Assembly: GCA_035437945.1 (NCBI GenBank)
Contig: DAOMZG010000016.1
Span: 1 to 46,255, forward strand
Length of the DNA: 46,255 bases
Source of the DNA: UBA9464 sp003445095
Lineage (GTDB): Bacteria > Verrucomicrobiota > Verrucomicrobiia > Limisphaerales > UBA9464
Reading direction: 5' to 3'
Part shown: positions 34,596 to 42,871 of the stretch, one piece after another
Position numbering within the stretch: the stretch's first letter is position 1
Layout of the letters: every line of letters begins with the position of its first letter
Made by a program: the position numbers and the translations under genes
The notes under the pieces: model-generated
Seen by the model: only the letters and a program-made list of their open reading frames with translations
Database searches by the model: none
What the model was told of the DNA's origin: nothing

Positions 34596-35903
34596 GTGCT
34601 CGACATCAAGCTGCTGCGGGAGAAACCCGAATACGTTCGTGAACGTTTGGCGACCCGCCACGCGGGCGACGAGGCCCGGGTTGGGGAATTGCTGGCCTTG
34701 GATGAACAACGTCGGACTGCGGTGGCCGAAGTCGAACAGTTGAAGGCGCTGCGAAACAGCGTCTCTAAGGAAATTGGCGTCCTCATGGGACAGAAGAAGC
34801 TGACGGAAGCCGAGGCTAAGAAAGGGGAGGTCCGCAACGTCGGAGACCGGATCACCGAACTCGACCGGATCGTGAGGGAGGCAGAAGCAACCCGTGATGC
34901 GCTGCTGCTGACGGTGCCGAATCTGCCGCACGCCAGTGTCGCCCTGGGTCGCGCCGCGTCCGACAATCCGGAGATCCGCGCCGCGGGTGTGCCGGTACAG
35001 TTCTCTTTCCAGCCGCGGAATCACATCGAACTTTGTGGACGATTAAGGCTCATCGATTTTGAGCGCGGGACGAAACTGAGTGGGTCGGGGTTTCTCTTGT
35101 ACACCGGTTGGGGTGCGCGCCTGGAGCGGGCTTTGATCAACTTCTTGCTCGACCTGCACACGCGAGAGCACGGGTACACGGAGGTCGCACCGCCGTACAT
35201 CATTGGGGAACACTGTATGGTCGGCGTTGGTCAGTTTCCCAAGTTCAAGGATCAGGCCTACGCCGTGCAGGAAGGAGTCGATTCCTCCACCTTGGGGCGC
35301 CTCTACCTGTTGCCCACCGCCGAAGCACCGGTCGCCAATATCCACCGCGAAGAACTGCTCAGCGCAAGGCAATTGCCCCTGCGCTATTGTGCCTACTCAC
35401 CGTGTTTCCGCGCCGAGGCGGGAGCGGCTGGCTTAGGTACGCGCGGCATGATCCGCGTTCATCAATTCGACAAGGTCGAGCTGATCAAGATTGTCACGCC
35501 GGAAACGGGCTATGACGAGTTGGAGAAAATGGTTCTCAACGCCGAGCGGGTCCTGCAGTTGTTGGGGCTGCATTATCGAGTCATCAACCTGTGTACCGGT
35601 GACATGGGGTTTGCCTCGGCTAAGACGTACGACATTGAAGTTTGGGCTCCCGGCCAGAGCGCGTTTCTCGAGGTATCGAGTTGCTCGAACACCGAGGACT
35701 TCCAGGCGCGACGCATGAATCTGCGTTTCAAGACGGAGACCGGCGAAAATAGATTCCCGCACGTTCTCAACGGCTCAGGAACCGCGCTCGCCCGGTTGTT
35801 TGTCGCCTTGATCGAAACGCATCAACAGGAGGATGGGAGGGTACTAATTCCAGAGCCTTTGCAACCGTATCTGCAGGCGGATCAAATTCCCGTTCCGACC
35901 TGA
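34596..35903 (+). CDS. serS: Seryl-tRNA synthetase
   Basis: This class II synthetase charges tRNA-Ser (and tRNA-Sec) with serine. The GTG at 34596 gives the canonical start (VLDIKLLREKPEYVRERLATR, read as Met) and 435 residues; an upstream start at 34560 would add 12 non-family residues. The N-terminal helical hairpin that grips the tRNA long arm spans about 25-105. The catalytic core includes YLLPTAEAPVANIHREE, motif 2 (FRAEAGAAGLGTRGMIRVHQFDKVE), SCSNTEDFQARRMNLRF, and motif 3 (NGSGTALARLFVALIE). The MOSC gene diverges upstream. Confidence 0.97.
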   Translation: MLDIKLLREKPEYVRERLATRHAGDEARVGELLALDEQRRTAVAEVEQLKALRNSVSKEIGVLMGQKKLTEAEAKKGEVRNVGDRITELDRIVREAEATRDALLLTVPNLPHASVALGRAASDNPEIRAAGVPVQFSFQPRNHIELCGRLRLIDFERGTKLSGSGFLLYTGWGARLERALINFLLDLHTREHGYTEVAPPYIIGEHCMVGVGQFPKFKDQAYAVQEGVDSSTLGRLYLLPTAEAPVANIHREELLSARQLPLRYCAYSPCFRAEAGAAGLGTRGMIRVHQFDKVELIKIVTPETGYDELEKMVLNAERVLQLLGLHYRVINLCTGDMGFASAKTYDIEVWAPGQSAFLEVSSCSNTEDFQARRMNLRFKTETGENRFPHVLNGSGTALARLFVALIETHQQEDGRVLIPEPLQPYLQADQIPVPT

Positions 35904-35978
35904 ACCCGCCGGGACCGCGGCTATGGGAAGTGCCCATGTCGCGGCGCGTCGAACTCAGGTTGTCGGAAGGGTCACAGT

Positions 35979-36376
35979 TTACAAACCCGCACACCTCCTT
36001 GGCTGCATTTCGAGATTTTGACCCCGAGACCGGTGACCATGGGAGTCGGAACGATCATCGACTATCGCATCACCGTTCATGGACTGGAGTGGCGATGGCG
36101 TACAAAGATCTCCGAGTGGATCCGCCACGGCGGTTCGCGGATAGGCAACTTAGCGGCCCCTACACCTTGTGGCTCCACACGCATAGTTTTGAGGAACGAG
36201 ATGGAGGTACTCTTTGCCGGGATGACGTTCGCTACTGGCCGAGGGGCGGGGCGTTGATGAACTGGTTATTCGTTCGCCGCGATGTGGCGCGGATTTTTCA
36301 GTATCAAAGGGAGCGATTGAGCGAACTTTTTCCTGGCATCGTGAACGCCGCCGAGGTGTCAGCGGCGGCGAAGTAG
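35979..36376 (+). pseudogene. SRPBCC-family (polyketide cyclase-like) gene, frameshifted
   Basis: The translated similarity of this stretch changes frame. In one frame it reads LQTRTPPWLHFEILTP, then GVGTIIDYRITVHGLEWRW and KISEW up to 36119. The continuation DPPRRFADRQLSGPYTLWLH, EERDGGTLCRDDVRYWPRGG and LFVRRDVARIFQYQRERL lies in another frame. Adding one G at GAGTGG/ATCC (36119-36120) would join them into an SRPBCC ligand-binding domain of about 130 residues. The first 20 or so residues of the family and a suitable start codon are also missing, so I favour a decayed gene, although a single-base sequencing error could explain the shift. It begins about 75 bases after serS. Confidence 0.75.
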
Positions 36377-36418
36377 CGATGATTCCGAGGCCGGCAGTGG
36401 TTGAGTTAAGAACGGGTT

Positions 36419-36454
36419 GACCACCTTTTGTTGCAGGTGCAACAAAAGGTGGTC
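36419..36454. repeat. Perfect 36-base palindromic repeat, copy 2
   Basis: GACCACCTTTTGTTGCA (36419-36435), a GG centre and its exact reverse complement (36438-36454). All 36 bases equal copy 1 (20748-20783) read on the opposite strand. This copy lies 42 bases after the decayed SRPBCC gene and 128 bases before topB. There is no T-run after the stem, so it is not an ordinary intrinsic terminator. Confidence 0.85.
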
Positions 36455-36582
36455 GTGAGTCCAATCGACGCGCGCGCCAGCTTCAAAATCGGGCCGGATC
36501 GCGATTTTTGGTTGACGGCTTTCGTGAACAAAGACTTGCCGGCGGCCAGCACCCCTGGCTACACGTCCGCCACTGCGGAACC

Positions 36583-39393
36583 ATGGCAAAGAGTCTAATC
36601 ATTGCTGAAAAGCCTTCCGTCGCGGCCGATGTCGCCAAGGCGCTCGGAGTCACTACCCGCGATAAATCAGGCGATTTCTTCGAAAACGAGCGTTATGTGA
36701 TCTCGTCTGCGGTAGGCCATTTGCTGGAGTTGGCGGTCCCAGAGGAGTTCGAAATTAAGCGGGGCAGGTGGACCTTCGGTCAGTTGCCTCACCTCCCGCC
36801 GCGCTTTGGCCTTGCTCCCATCGAGCGCAATGAAAACCGGCTGAAGACGTTGGCGAAGCTGATTAAGCGGAAGGACGTGGACTCCTTAATCAATGCCTGC
36901 GACGCCGGCCGCGAAGGCGAATTGATTTTTCGTAATATCGTGGCCTATACCGGCGCTAAGCAGCCTATCCAGCGCTTGTGGCTGCAGTCCATGACGCCGG
37001 CAGCTATCCGGGACGGCTTCGCGCATTTGCGTACTGACGCCGATCTGCGGCCGCTGGCGGACGCTTCCAAATGCCGCAGTGAGGCGGACTGGCTGGTCGG
37101 CATCAACGGTACGCGGGCGATGACCGCCTTCAATAACCGGACTGGCGGTTTTTACCTGACCACGGTCGGCCGGGTGCAGACGCCTACGCTCGCGATCGTG
37201 GTGGAACGTGAAGACAAGATCCGGAAGTTCGTTCCCCGCGGATATTGGGAGGTCATCGGGACCTTTTCGGCGGCGAAGGGAACGTATCAAGGGCGCTGGT
37301 TTGACGAGGCCTTCAAGAAATCCGACGCGAAGGATACCGATGCTGAGTTGCGCGCGGAGCGGCTTTGGGAAGCTGGGCGGGCCGAAGCGATCCGGACCAA
37401 GTGCCTTGGTCGGCCAGGAATCGTCACCGAGGAAAGCAAGCCAGCGACCCAGCTTTCCCCGCTCTTGTATGATCTCACGACGTTGCAACGCGAAGCCAAC
37501 TCGCGTTTCGGGTTCAGCGCCAAGAACACATTGGCCATTGCCCAGGCGCTGTACGAGAAACACAAAGTGTTGACGTATCCGCGAACTGATTCGCGCCATT
37601 TGCCGGAGGATTATTTGGGCACGGTGCGGTCCACGCTGGAGTTGCTCAAGAGCTCGGTGTATTCGCCGTTCGCCCAAAAGATTTTGGACGACGGCTGGGT
37701 TCGACCCAACAAACGGATCTTCAACAACGCGAAGGTGAGCGATCACTTTGCGATCATTCCGACGGGTCAACTCCCTCGGTCGCTCTCGGATGCCGAGCAG
37801 AAATTGTTCGACTTGGTGAGCAAGCGGTTCCTGGCGGTGTTCTATCCGGCCGCAGAGTTTCTTGAGACGACACGCATTACCCGCGTGGAAGGGGAGCCGT
37901 TCAAGAGCGTGGGCAAAGTCTTGGTCAAGCCTGGGTGGCTGGAAGTCTACGGCAAGGAGGCGGATTCCGGGGAATCACCGACCCTGGCGCCGGTCGAGCA
38001 GAACGAGCAGGTGGCGACCATCGACGTGGAGGTCAAAGCGAATCAAACCAAGCCGCCCGCTCGCTTTACTGAAGCGACTTTGCTCAGTGCCATGGAGGGC
38101 GCGGGCAAGCTTGTTGACGACGAAGAACTCCGCGAAGCGATGAGTGAGCGGGGACTGGGGACACCGGCGACCCGGGCGGCGATCATCGAGGGCCTGATTA
38201 ACGAGGAATATTTGCACCGCGAAGGGCGTGAACTGATCGCCACGGCCAAAGCGTTCATGCTGATGCATCTGCTGAGCGGGTTGGGCGTCAACGAACTCAC
38301 TAAGCCCGAAATGACCGGCGATTGGGAGTTCCAGTTAAAGAAGATGGAACGTGGGCAATTGGGTCGCGAAACGTTCATGGACGAGATTCGGCGTTTTACG
38401 TCGGAAATCGTGGCGAAGGCCAAACAGTTCGACAAAGACACGATTCCTGGAGACTTCGGAATTCTGCAAGTGCGGTGTCCCAAGTGCGGCGGCGAGGTCC
38501 ATGAGAAGTATCGAGAGTTCAAGTGCCAGAGCTGCGATTTCGCAATCCGCAAGACTCTGTCCGGTCGGATGTTCGATCCCAAGGAGGTCGAACAATTGAT
38601 CCGTGACAAACAAGTGGGACCGCTGCAGGGGTTTCGCAGCCAGAAAGGGTTCCCCTTCGCGGCCGTCCTAAAGTTGAATTCGGAATTTCGAATGGAGTTC
38701 GACTTCGGCAAGGATTCGGATTCCGGTTCGGGCGGAGAAGGGGATTCGTCCCCGGACTTCACGGGAAAGGAGCCCGTTGGTACCTGTCCCAAATGCCACT
38801 CTCAGGTGTTCGAGAACGGACTCAACTACACGTGTGAGAAGGCGGTCGGGCCCAGCCGGACCTGTGATTTCAAGACGGGAGCCATCATTTTGCAGCAAGC
38901 CATCGACAAGGCACAGGTGGCAAAACTGCTGTCGACCGGCAAGACGGACCTGCTGAAGGGCTTCGTCTCGAAGAAGACCGGACGCAAGTTTGAGGCGTAT
39001 TTGGCATTGAAGGACGGCAAGGTGGGATTCGAATTTGCCCCGCGGGAACCGAGAAAAAAGGCGGCGACGAAAGCCAGCGGCGAGCCCGAGATGAAGCTCG
39101 ATTTTACGGGCCAAACTCCCTTAGGTGCGTGTCCCAAATGTGGTGGCAAGGTTTTCGAGGCGCCCGAGAACTTCGTGTGTGAGAATGGCCAGCGGGAAAG
39201 TCGGAGGTGTACGTTCAAGGTCGGGAAAGTAATTCTCAGTCAATCGATTGAGGCGGAGCAGGTGAAAAAGCTCCTGGCGGGTGGGAAGACGGATTTACTC
39301 ACCCAGTTTGTCAGCCGGGGCGGCAAACCCTTCCAGGCACAACTCCACATCGCTGATCGCGGAAAAGTCGAGTTCGAGTTTCCCGAGCGGTAA
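36583..39393 (+). CDS. topB: DNA topoisomerase III (type IA) with three C-terminal zinc repeats
   Basis: This type IA topoisomerase cuts one DNA strand through a tyrosine link and decatenates or relaxes DNA. From the ATG at 36583 (MAKSLIIAEKPSVAADVAKALG) it has 936 residues. The Toprim domain (about 1-140) has Glu9 and the acidic motif in NACDAGREGELIF (Asp107). The active-site Tyr332 is in VLTYPRTDSRHLP. The clamp region includes YLTTVGRVQTPTLAIV and LSAMEGAGKLVDDEELREAM, followed by GLGTPATRAAIIEGL. After about residue 625 come three zinc-binding repeats, each with a CPKC-type pair (RCPKCGGEV, TCPKCHSQV, ACPKCGGKV) and a FEF/FDF-ended beta unit. E. coli TopB is much shorter (about 650 residues). 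Confidence 0.95.
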   Translation: MAKSLIIAEKPSVAADVAKALGVTTRDKSGDFFENERYVISSAVGHLLELAVPEEFEIKRGRWTFGQLPHLPPRFGLAPIERNENRLKTLAKLIKRKDVDSLINACDAGREGELIFRNIVAYTGAKQPIQRLWLQSMTPAAIRDGFAHLRTDADLRPLADASKCRSEADWLVGINGTRAMTAFNNRTGGFYLTTVGRVQTPTLAIVVEREDKIRKFVPRGYWEVIGTFSAAKGTYQGRWFDEAFKKSDAKDTDAELRAERLWEAGRAEAIRTKCLGRPGIVTEESKPATQLSPLLYDLTTLQREANSRFGFSAKNTLAIAQALYEKHKVLTYPRTDSRHLPEDYLGTVRSTLELLKSSVYSPFAQKILDDGWVRPNKRIFNNAKVSDHFAIIPTGQLPRSLSDAEQKLFDLVSKRFLAVFYPAAEFLETTRITRVEGEPFKSVGKVLVKPGWLEVYGKEADSGESPTLAPVEQNEQVATIDVEVKANQTKPPARFTEATLLSAMEGAGKLVDDEELREAMSERGLGTPATRAAIIEGLINEEYLHREGRELIATAKAFMLMHLLSGLGVNELTKPEMTGDWEFQLKKMERGQLGRETFMDEIRRFTSEIVAKAKQFDKDTIPGDFGILQVRCPKCGGEVHEKYREFKCQSCDFAIRKTLSGRMFDPKEVEQLIRDKQVGPLQGFRSQKGFPFAAVLKLNSEFRMEFDFGKDSDSGSGGEGDSSPDFTGKEPVGTCPKCHSQVFENGLNYTCEKAVGPSRTCDFKTGAIILQQAIDKAQVAKLLSTGKTDLLKGFVSKKTGRKFEAYLALKDGKVGFEFAPREPRKKAATKASGEPEMKLDFTGQTPLGACPKCGGKVFEAPENFVCENGQRESRRCTFKVGKVILSQSIEAEQVKKLLAGGKTDLLTQFVSRGGKPFQAQLHIADRGKVEFEFPER

Positions 39394-39604
39394 GAACCGC
39401 GGTGATGCCAGCGCGGCGGAAGCAGTTTGGTGCCAGAATTATGCGGCGTTTGGGTTCAAGTTTACCCGATGAGGCTGATCTCCGACGCAGCCCGATCCCG
39501 AACAACGGTCACGAACTGTATTTCTCGGGTACCTATTTTCTCAGCATCGAGTTCTTGCCAAAGCGGACTTCGTTCATAGGCTTACCCCTCATTTGTCGAA
39601 AATC

Positions 39605-39943
39605 ATGGGTATTCCGCCTGTCCTGTATTTGCTCGCCCTAGGAACTCCGCCTGGAACCACGTCTCCTGAGGACGCCAAACGGGTCATGTTGAAGCAGGTG
39701 GGCATGATTGTCTTCATGCTCGTGATTTTTTGGGTATTGCTGATCCGTCCGCAACAGAAGAAGGCCAAAGAACAGTCCGCGCTGCTCAAGGGTCTCAAAG
39801 CGGGCGACAAAGTGGTCACCAACGCGGGCATCATTGGGATCGTGACGAGTGTTCGAGACGATGCTGTCACGTTGCGTTCGGCCGAAACCAAGCTCGAGGT
39901 TCAAAAAGGCAGCGTGAGTCAGATTGTCGAGCGCGCCGCATAG
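39605..39943 (+). CDS. yajC: Preprotein translocase subunit YajC
   Basis: This small inner-membrane protein associates with SecDF and YidC at the Sec translocon. The ATG at 39605 gives 112 residues; a TTG at 39593 would add four. One transmembrane helix (MIVFMLVIFWVLLIRPQQKK, about 36-55) carries the family hallmark RPQQKKAKE, followed by the cytoplasmic domain (LKAGDKVVTNAGIIGIVTSV). It lies 24 bases before the SecDF fusion, the classic arrangement, so the two are surely co-transcribed. Its longer N-terminal hydrophobic stretch (VLYLLALG) may be a second partial helix. Confidence 0.95.
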   Translation: MGIPPVLYLLALGTPPGTTSPEDAKRVMLKQVGMIVFMLVIFWVLLIRPQQKKAKEQSALLKGLKAGDKVVTNAGIIGIVTSVRDDAVTLRSAETKLEVQKGSVSQIVERAA

Positions 39944-39967
39944 TTCGTCCGTAGATTTGTTTGCATC

Positions 39968-42553
39968 ATGAATCGTTCCCACTTGTGGAAGGCGCTTTTC
40001 GTCGCCTTTGTCATTATTTGGTCGCTAACAGAAATTCTTCCGCCTGGACCGAAGAACCTCATCGCTGAGTTCGATCGCCTGGCGCTCACGAGCGACGCGA
40101 AGTTCACCAACATTGTCGGGGTGGCTCAAGAGCTGGAGGTCAAATTTCCCGACCGAGGAAATTATCGAAATTTGCTTGAGGCGATCGGTACCAATGACAT
40201 TCGGCCGTACTTCCCGACCAATTACCTCGCCGGAGTTGAACCCAATCCGACCCGCGCGATCCTCAATCGCGTTCAAAGGGAGGCAGCGGGTGAATTCAAG
40301 CTCGGTCTCGACTTACGCGGCGGCACGTCATTCCTTCTACAGATGGACCTCGCTCGAGGTGCCAGCAACGCACCGTCGATGGAGACTTCGCACTTTGCCG
40401 AACAAGCAATCGAGGTGCTGCGCAAGCGGGTCGATGCGTTCGGCGTCGCGGAGCCGATTATCCAACCCGTCGGCGACAAAAGCATTTTGGTCCAGCTCCC
40501 TGGCGTGGATGAATCCACCAAGGAATCAGCACGGGAACAGTTGAAAAAGGCGGCGTTCCTGGAATTCCGGATGGTCGACCCAGAGAACGACACCCATGTG
40601 AACGGTGGTCTGATTCCTCCGGGCTACATTCGGTTGCCGATGAAGATGAAGAGCCGAACCGGTCAAGAGGGAGTGATTCCAATCTTGGTTAAGCGGCAGC
40701 CGGAGCCGGGTTTGACGTCCGATTCGATCGCGGGCGCCCGCGTGGCACGGAATTCGGTGACGGGCGCTCCCGAAATTGATTTCTCGCTTAAATCGGATGG
40801 CGCCCGCGCGTTCGGAGAGGTTACCCGCAATAATGTGGGCCAACGTCTCGCAATCGTTCTCGATGGCGTGGTCATTTCAGCTCCGGTCATTAACGGTCCT
40901 ATTCTCGGTGGGAACGGCCAGATTACCGGGCAGTTCACGGAGAAGGAGGCGTTTGAACTCGCCACCGCCCTGCAAAACCCGCTTCAGGCGCCACTGCAAA
41001 TTATCGAGGAACGTGGAGTCAGCCCGCGCCTCGGGGCGGAGCAGATTCAAAGCGGTATTCGGGCCTCGCTCTTGGCGGTGTCCTTGGTCGCAGGCTTCAT
41101 GCTCGTGTATTATCTGCTCGGTGGGCTAGTCGCGAATGTGGCGTTGGTATTAAACGTTTTAATCCTCCTGGCCGTGATGTGTTCGCTGGATGTGACGTTT
41201 ACCCTGCCAGGAATCGCGGGCATCGTGCTGACGGTGGGTATGGCCGTGGACGCCAACGTGCTAATTTTTGAGCGAATTCGCGAAGAACAGGAGGCCAAAA
41301 AATCTGTTCGTGGAGCCCTCGCGGCGGGCTACGGGAAGGCGTTCGGGACGATTCTCGATTCGAATCTCACCACCTTGATTTCGTCGGTTTTGCTGATCGC
41401 GCTCGGGACGGGTCCGATTAAAGGCTTCGGCGTCGCCCTTACGGTTGGCCTGTGTGTCTCGATGTTCACCTCGCTGGTGGTGACTCGACTCATCTTCGAT
41501 TTCTTGCTGGCCAAGACGTCGCTGCTGAACCGGGGGATTAAGATGCTGCATTTCTTTCGAGGTACGAAGTTGGACTTCATGAAGTATTCGAAGCCTGCCT
41601 TCGTGCTGTCATGGATCGTGATTCTCGGCGGTCTCGCGTACGCGGTCTTTGGTCGAGGCGAACGGATTCTGGGCACCGATTTTGCCGGTGGGGACACGTT
41701 GACGATGAGTTTTGCGCAGAAAGTTGAGATTCCGAAAGTCAGAGCCGAAATCGGTAAGGTTCGGATTTCCGACAACGCCTTCGTGACGGACGTCGAGGTG
41801 GACTATCCTCGCGATGTTGCGGGTCAGGCTGGGCAGAACGAAGTCCTTCGCATTGTCGCTCCGAGAGACACGGGACTAAGAATCGAACAGCAGCTTAAAA
41901 CGGCGTTTCCGGAAGCGAAATTCGAACGCATCCAGTTCGATCAAGTGGGCCCAGTGGTGGGTCAATCCATCCAAAAGTCCGCCATCTTAGCCTCCCTGTT
42001 GTCGCTTTTCGGAATTCTTGTGTATGTCGCCTTTCGTTACGAATTCAGTTTCGCCGTCGGCGCCGTGGTTGCCGTAATGCACGACGTATTGATGACGATT
42101 GGTATCTTCGCGTTGACCGGCTTGGGCAGCACTTGGACGGGGGGCTGGATTGAAGCGCGGCAATTCGATGCGACGTTCGTTGCGGCATTACTGACCATCA
42201 TTGGCTTTTCGATCAACGACACCATCGTCATTTTCGACCGTATTCGGGAAGACTTGAAGCTTGGGATTCCTGGTACTTTCCGCGAGTTACTCAACAAAGC
42301 GCTTAATCAGACCCTGAGTCGTACCGTCATTACCTCGGGCACCGTCTTGTTGGCGACCTTGGCGCTGTATTTGTTTGGCGGGCGAACCATCAACAATTTC
42401 GCATTCACGTTCCTGGTGGGCATTATCACCGGAACCTACTCATCAATCTATATTGCGAGCGCGTTGGTGTTTTGGTGGCACAAGGGCAAACGGCCTGCCC
42501 TCGGCGCGGGCGCAGTCACAACCGTGTCGGTTCCAGTGGAAGCGCGCGCGTAA
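39968..42553 (+). CDS. secDF: SecD-SecF fusion protein
   Basis: This 861-residue membrane protein combines SecD and SecF, the proton-driven pair that pulls secreted proteins through SecYEG on the periplasmic side. The SecD half has helix 1 (ALFVAFVIIWSLTEILPPG), the P1 head (LGLDLRGGTSFLLQMDL), IDFSLKSDGARAFGEVTRNN, and five helices with GIAGIVLTVGMAVDANVLIFERIREE. The SecF half starts near residue 525 (FFRGTKLDFMKYSKPAFVLS) and contains GTDFAGGDTLTMSF and FSINDTIVIFDRIREDL. Both proton-channel Asp/Arg motifs are intact. Fusion of SecD and SecF is known in several phyla. Translational spacing to yajC is tight. Confidence 0.96.
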   Translation: MNRSHLWKALFVAFVIIWSLTEILPPGPKNLIAEFDRLALTSDAKFTNIVGVAQELEVKFPDRGNYRNLLEAIGTNDIRPYFPTNYLAGVEPNPTRAILNRVQREAAGEFKLGLDLRGGTSFLLQMDLARGASNAPSMETSHFAEQAIEVLRKRVDAFGVAEPIIQPVGDKSILVQLPGVDESTKESAREQLKKAAFLEFRMVDPENDTHVNGGLIPPGYIRLPMKMKSRTGQEGVIPILVKRQPEPGLTSDSIAGARVARNSVTGAPEIDFSLKSDGARAFGEVTRNNVGQRLAIVLDGVVISAPVINGPILGGNGQITGQFTEKEAFELATALQNPLQAPLQIIEERGVSPRLGAEQIQSGIRASLLAVSLVAGFMLVYYLLGGLVANVALVLNVLILLAVMCSLDVTFTLPGIAGIVLTVGMAVDANVLIFERIREEQEAKKSVRGALAAGYGKAFGTILDSNLTTLISSVLLIALGTGPIKGFGVALTVGLCVSMFTSLVVTRLIFDFLLAKTSLLNRGIKMLHFFRGTKLDFMKYSKPAFVLSWIVILGGLAYAVFGRGERILGTDFAGGDTLTMSFAQKVEIPKVRAEIGKVRISDNAFVTDVEVDYPRDVAGQAGQNEVLRIVAPRDTGLRIEQQLKTAFPEAKFERIQFDQVGPVVGQSIQKSAILASLLSLFGILVYVAFRYEFSFAVGAVVAVMHDVLMTIGIFALTGLGSTWTGGWIEARQFDATFVAALLTIIGFSINDTIVIFDRIREDLKLGIPGTFRELLNKALNQTLSRTVITSGTVLLATLALYLFGGRTINNFAFTFLVGIITGTYSSIYIASALVFWWHKGKRPALGAGAVTTVSVPVEARA

Positions 42554-42871
42554 AGATTCGGCTGGCCCCATGAATTCGTCTCAATTTGTTGCCAGCCGGA
42601 CCGGCGAAAACAGGGGCTAAGGGGTAATAAAGTTCTCGGCAGATGGCCTAACCTTCGGTATTTCCTGGGGACCGGAAACGTCGTCCGACTCCGCGGTTCG
42701 GGGTTGGCGACGGTGTTCGCGGGGTTCCGGCCTGGTCCACGCGCGATTGCGCCAAGGGGCGGGCGGTCACTTTAATTATCAGCTAATCACACAATCGTTT
42801 CGGGGGTTCGCGGGCACGCGCGCGGCTTCGGTTGAATGCGGGTGCGCAACCTTGGAAGGAGAATACTACGG
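42554..42871. other. Intergenic region before the degenerate helicase gene
   Basis: These 318 bases hold the inverted repeat just after secDF and otherwise no recognisable gene. The last 100 bases contain an AT-richer stretch (CACTTTAATTATCAGC, about 42768-42783) that may belong to a promoter, but I cannot place a -35/-10 pair. AAGGAG (42855-42860) precedes the ATG at 42872. Confidence 0.35.
42559..42598 (+). promoter_or_regulatory. Inverted repeat after secDF
   Basis: CGGCTGGC (42559-42566) and GCCAGCCG (42591-42598) are perfect 8-bp arms separated by 24 bases, starting six bases after the secDF stop. No T-run follows. It may be a factor-dependent terminator or 3'-end stem. Confidence 0.35.

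Noticed and set aside
39402..39641. 79-codon frame between topB and yajC
   Set aside because: No family resemblance, it runs into yajC, and its residue composition looks random.
42836..42871. Earlier ATG for the helicase-like protein at 42836
   Set aside because: The extra 12 residues are basic and unlike helicase N-termini, while AAGGAG precedes the ATG at 42872.
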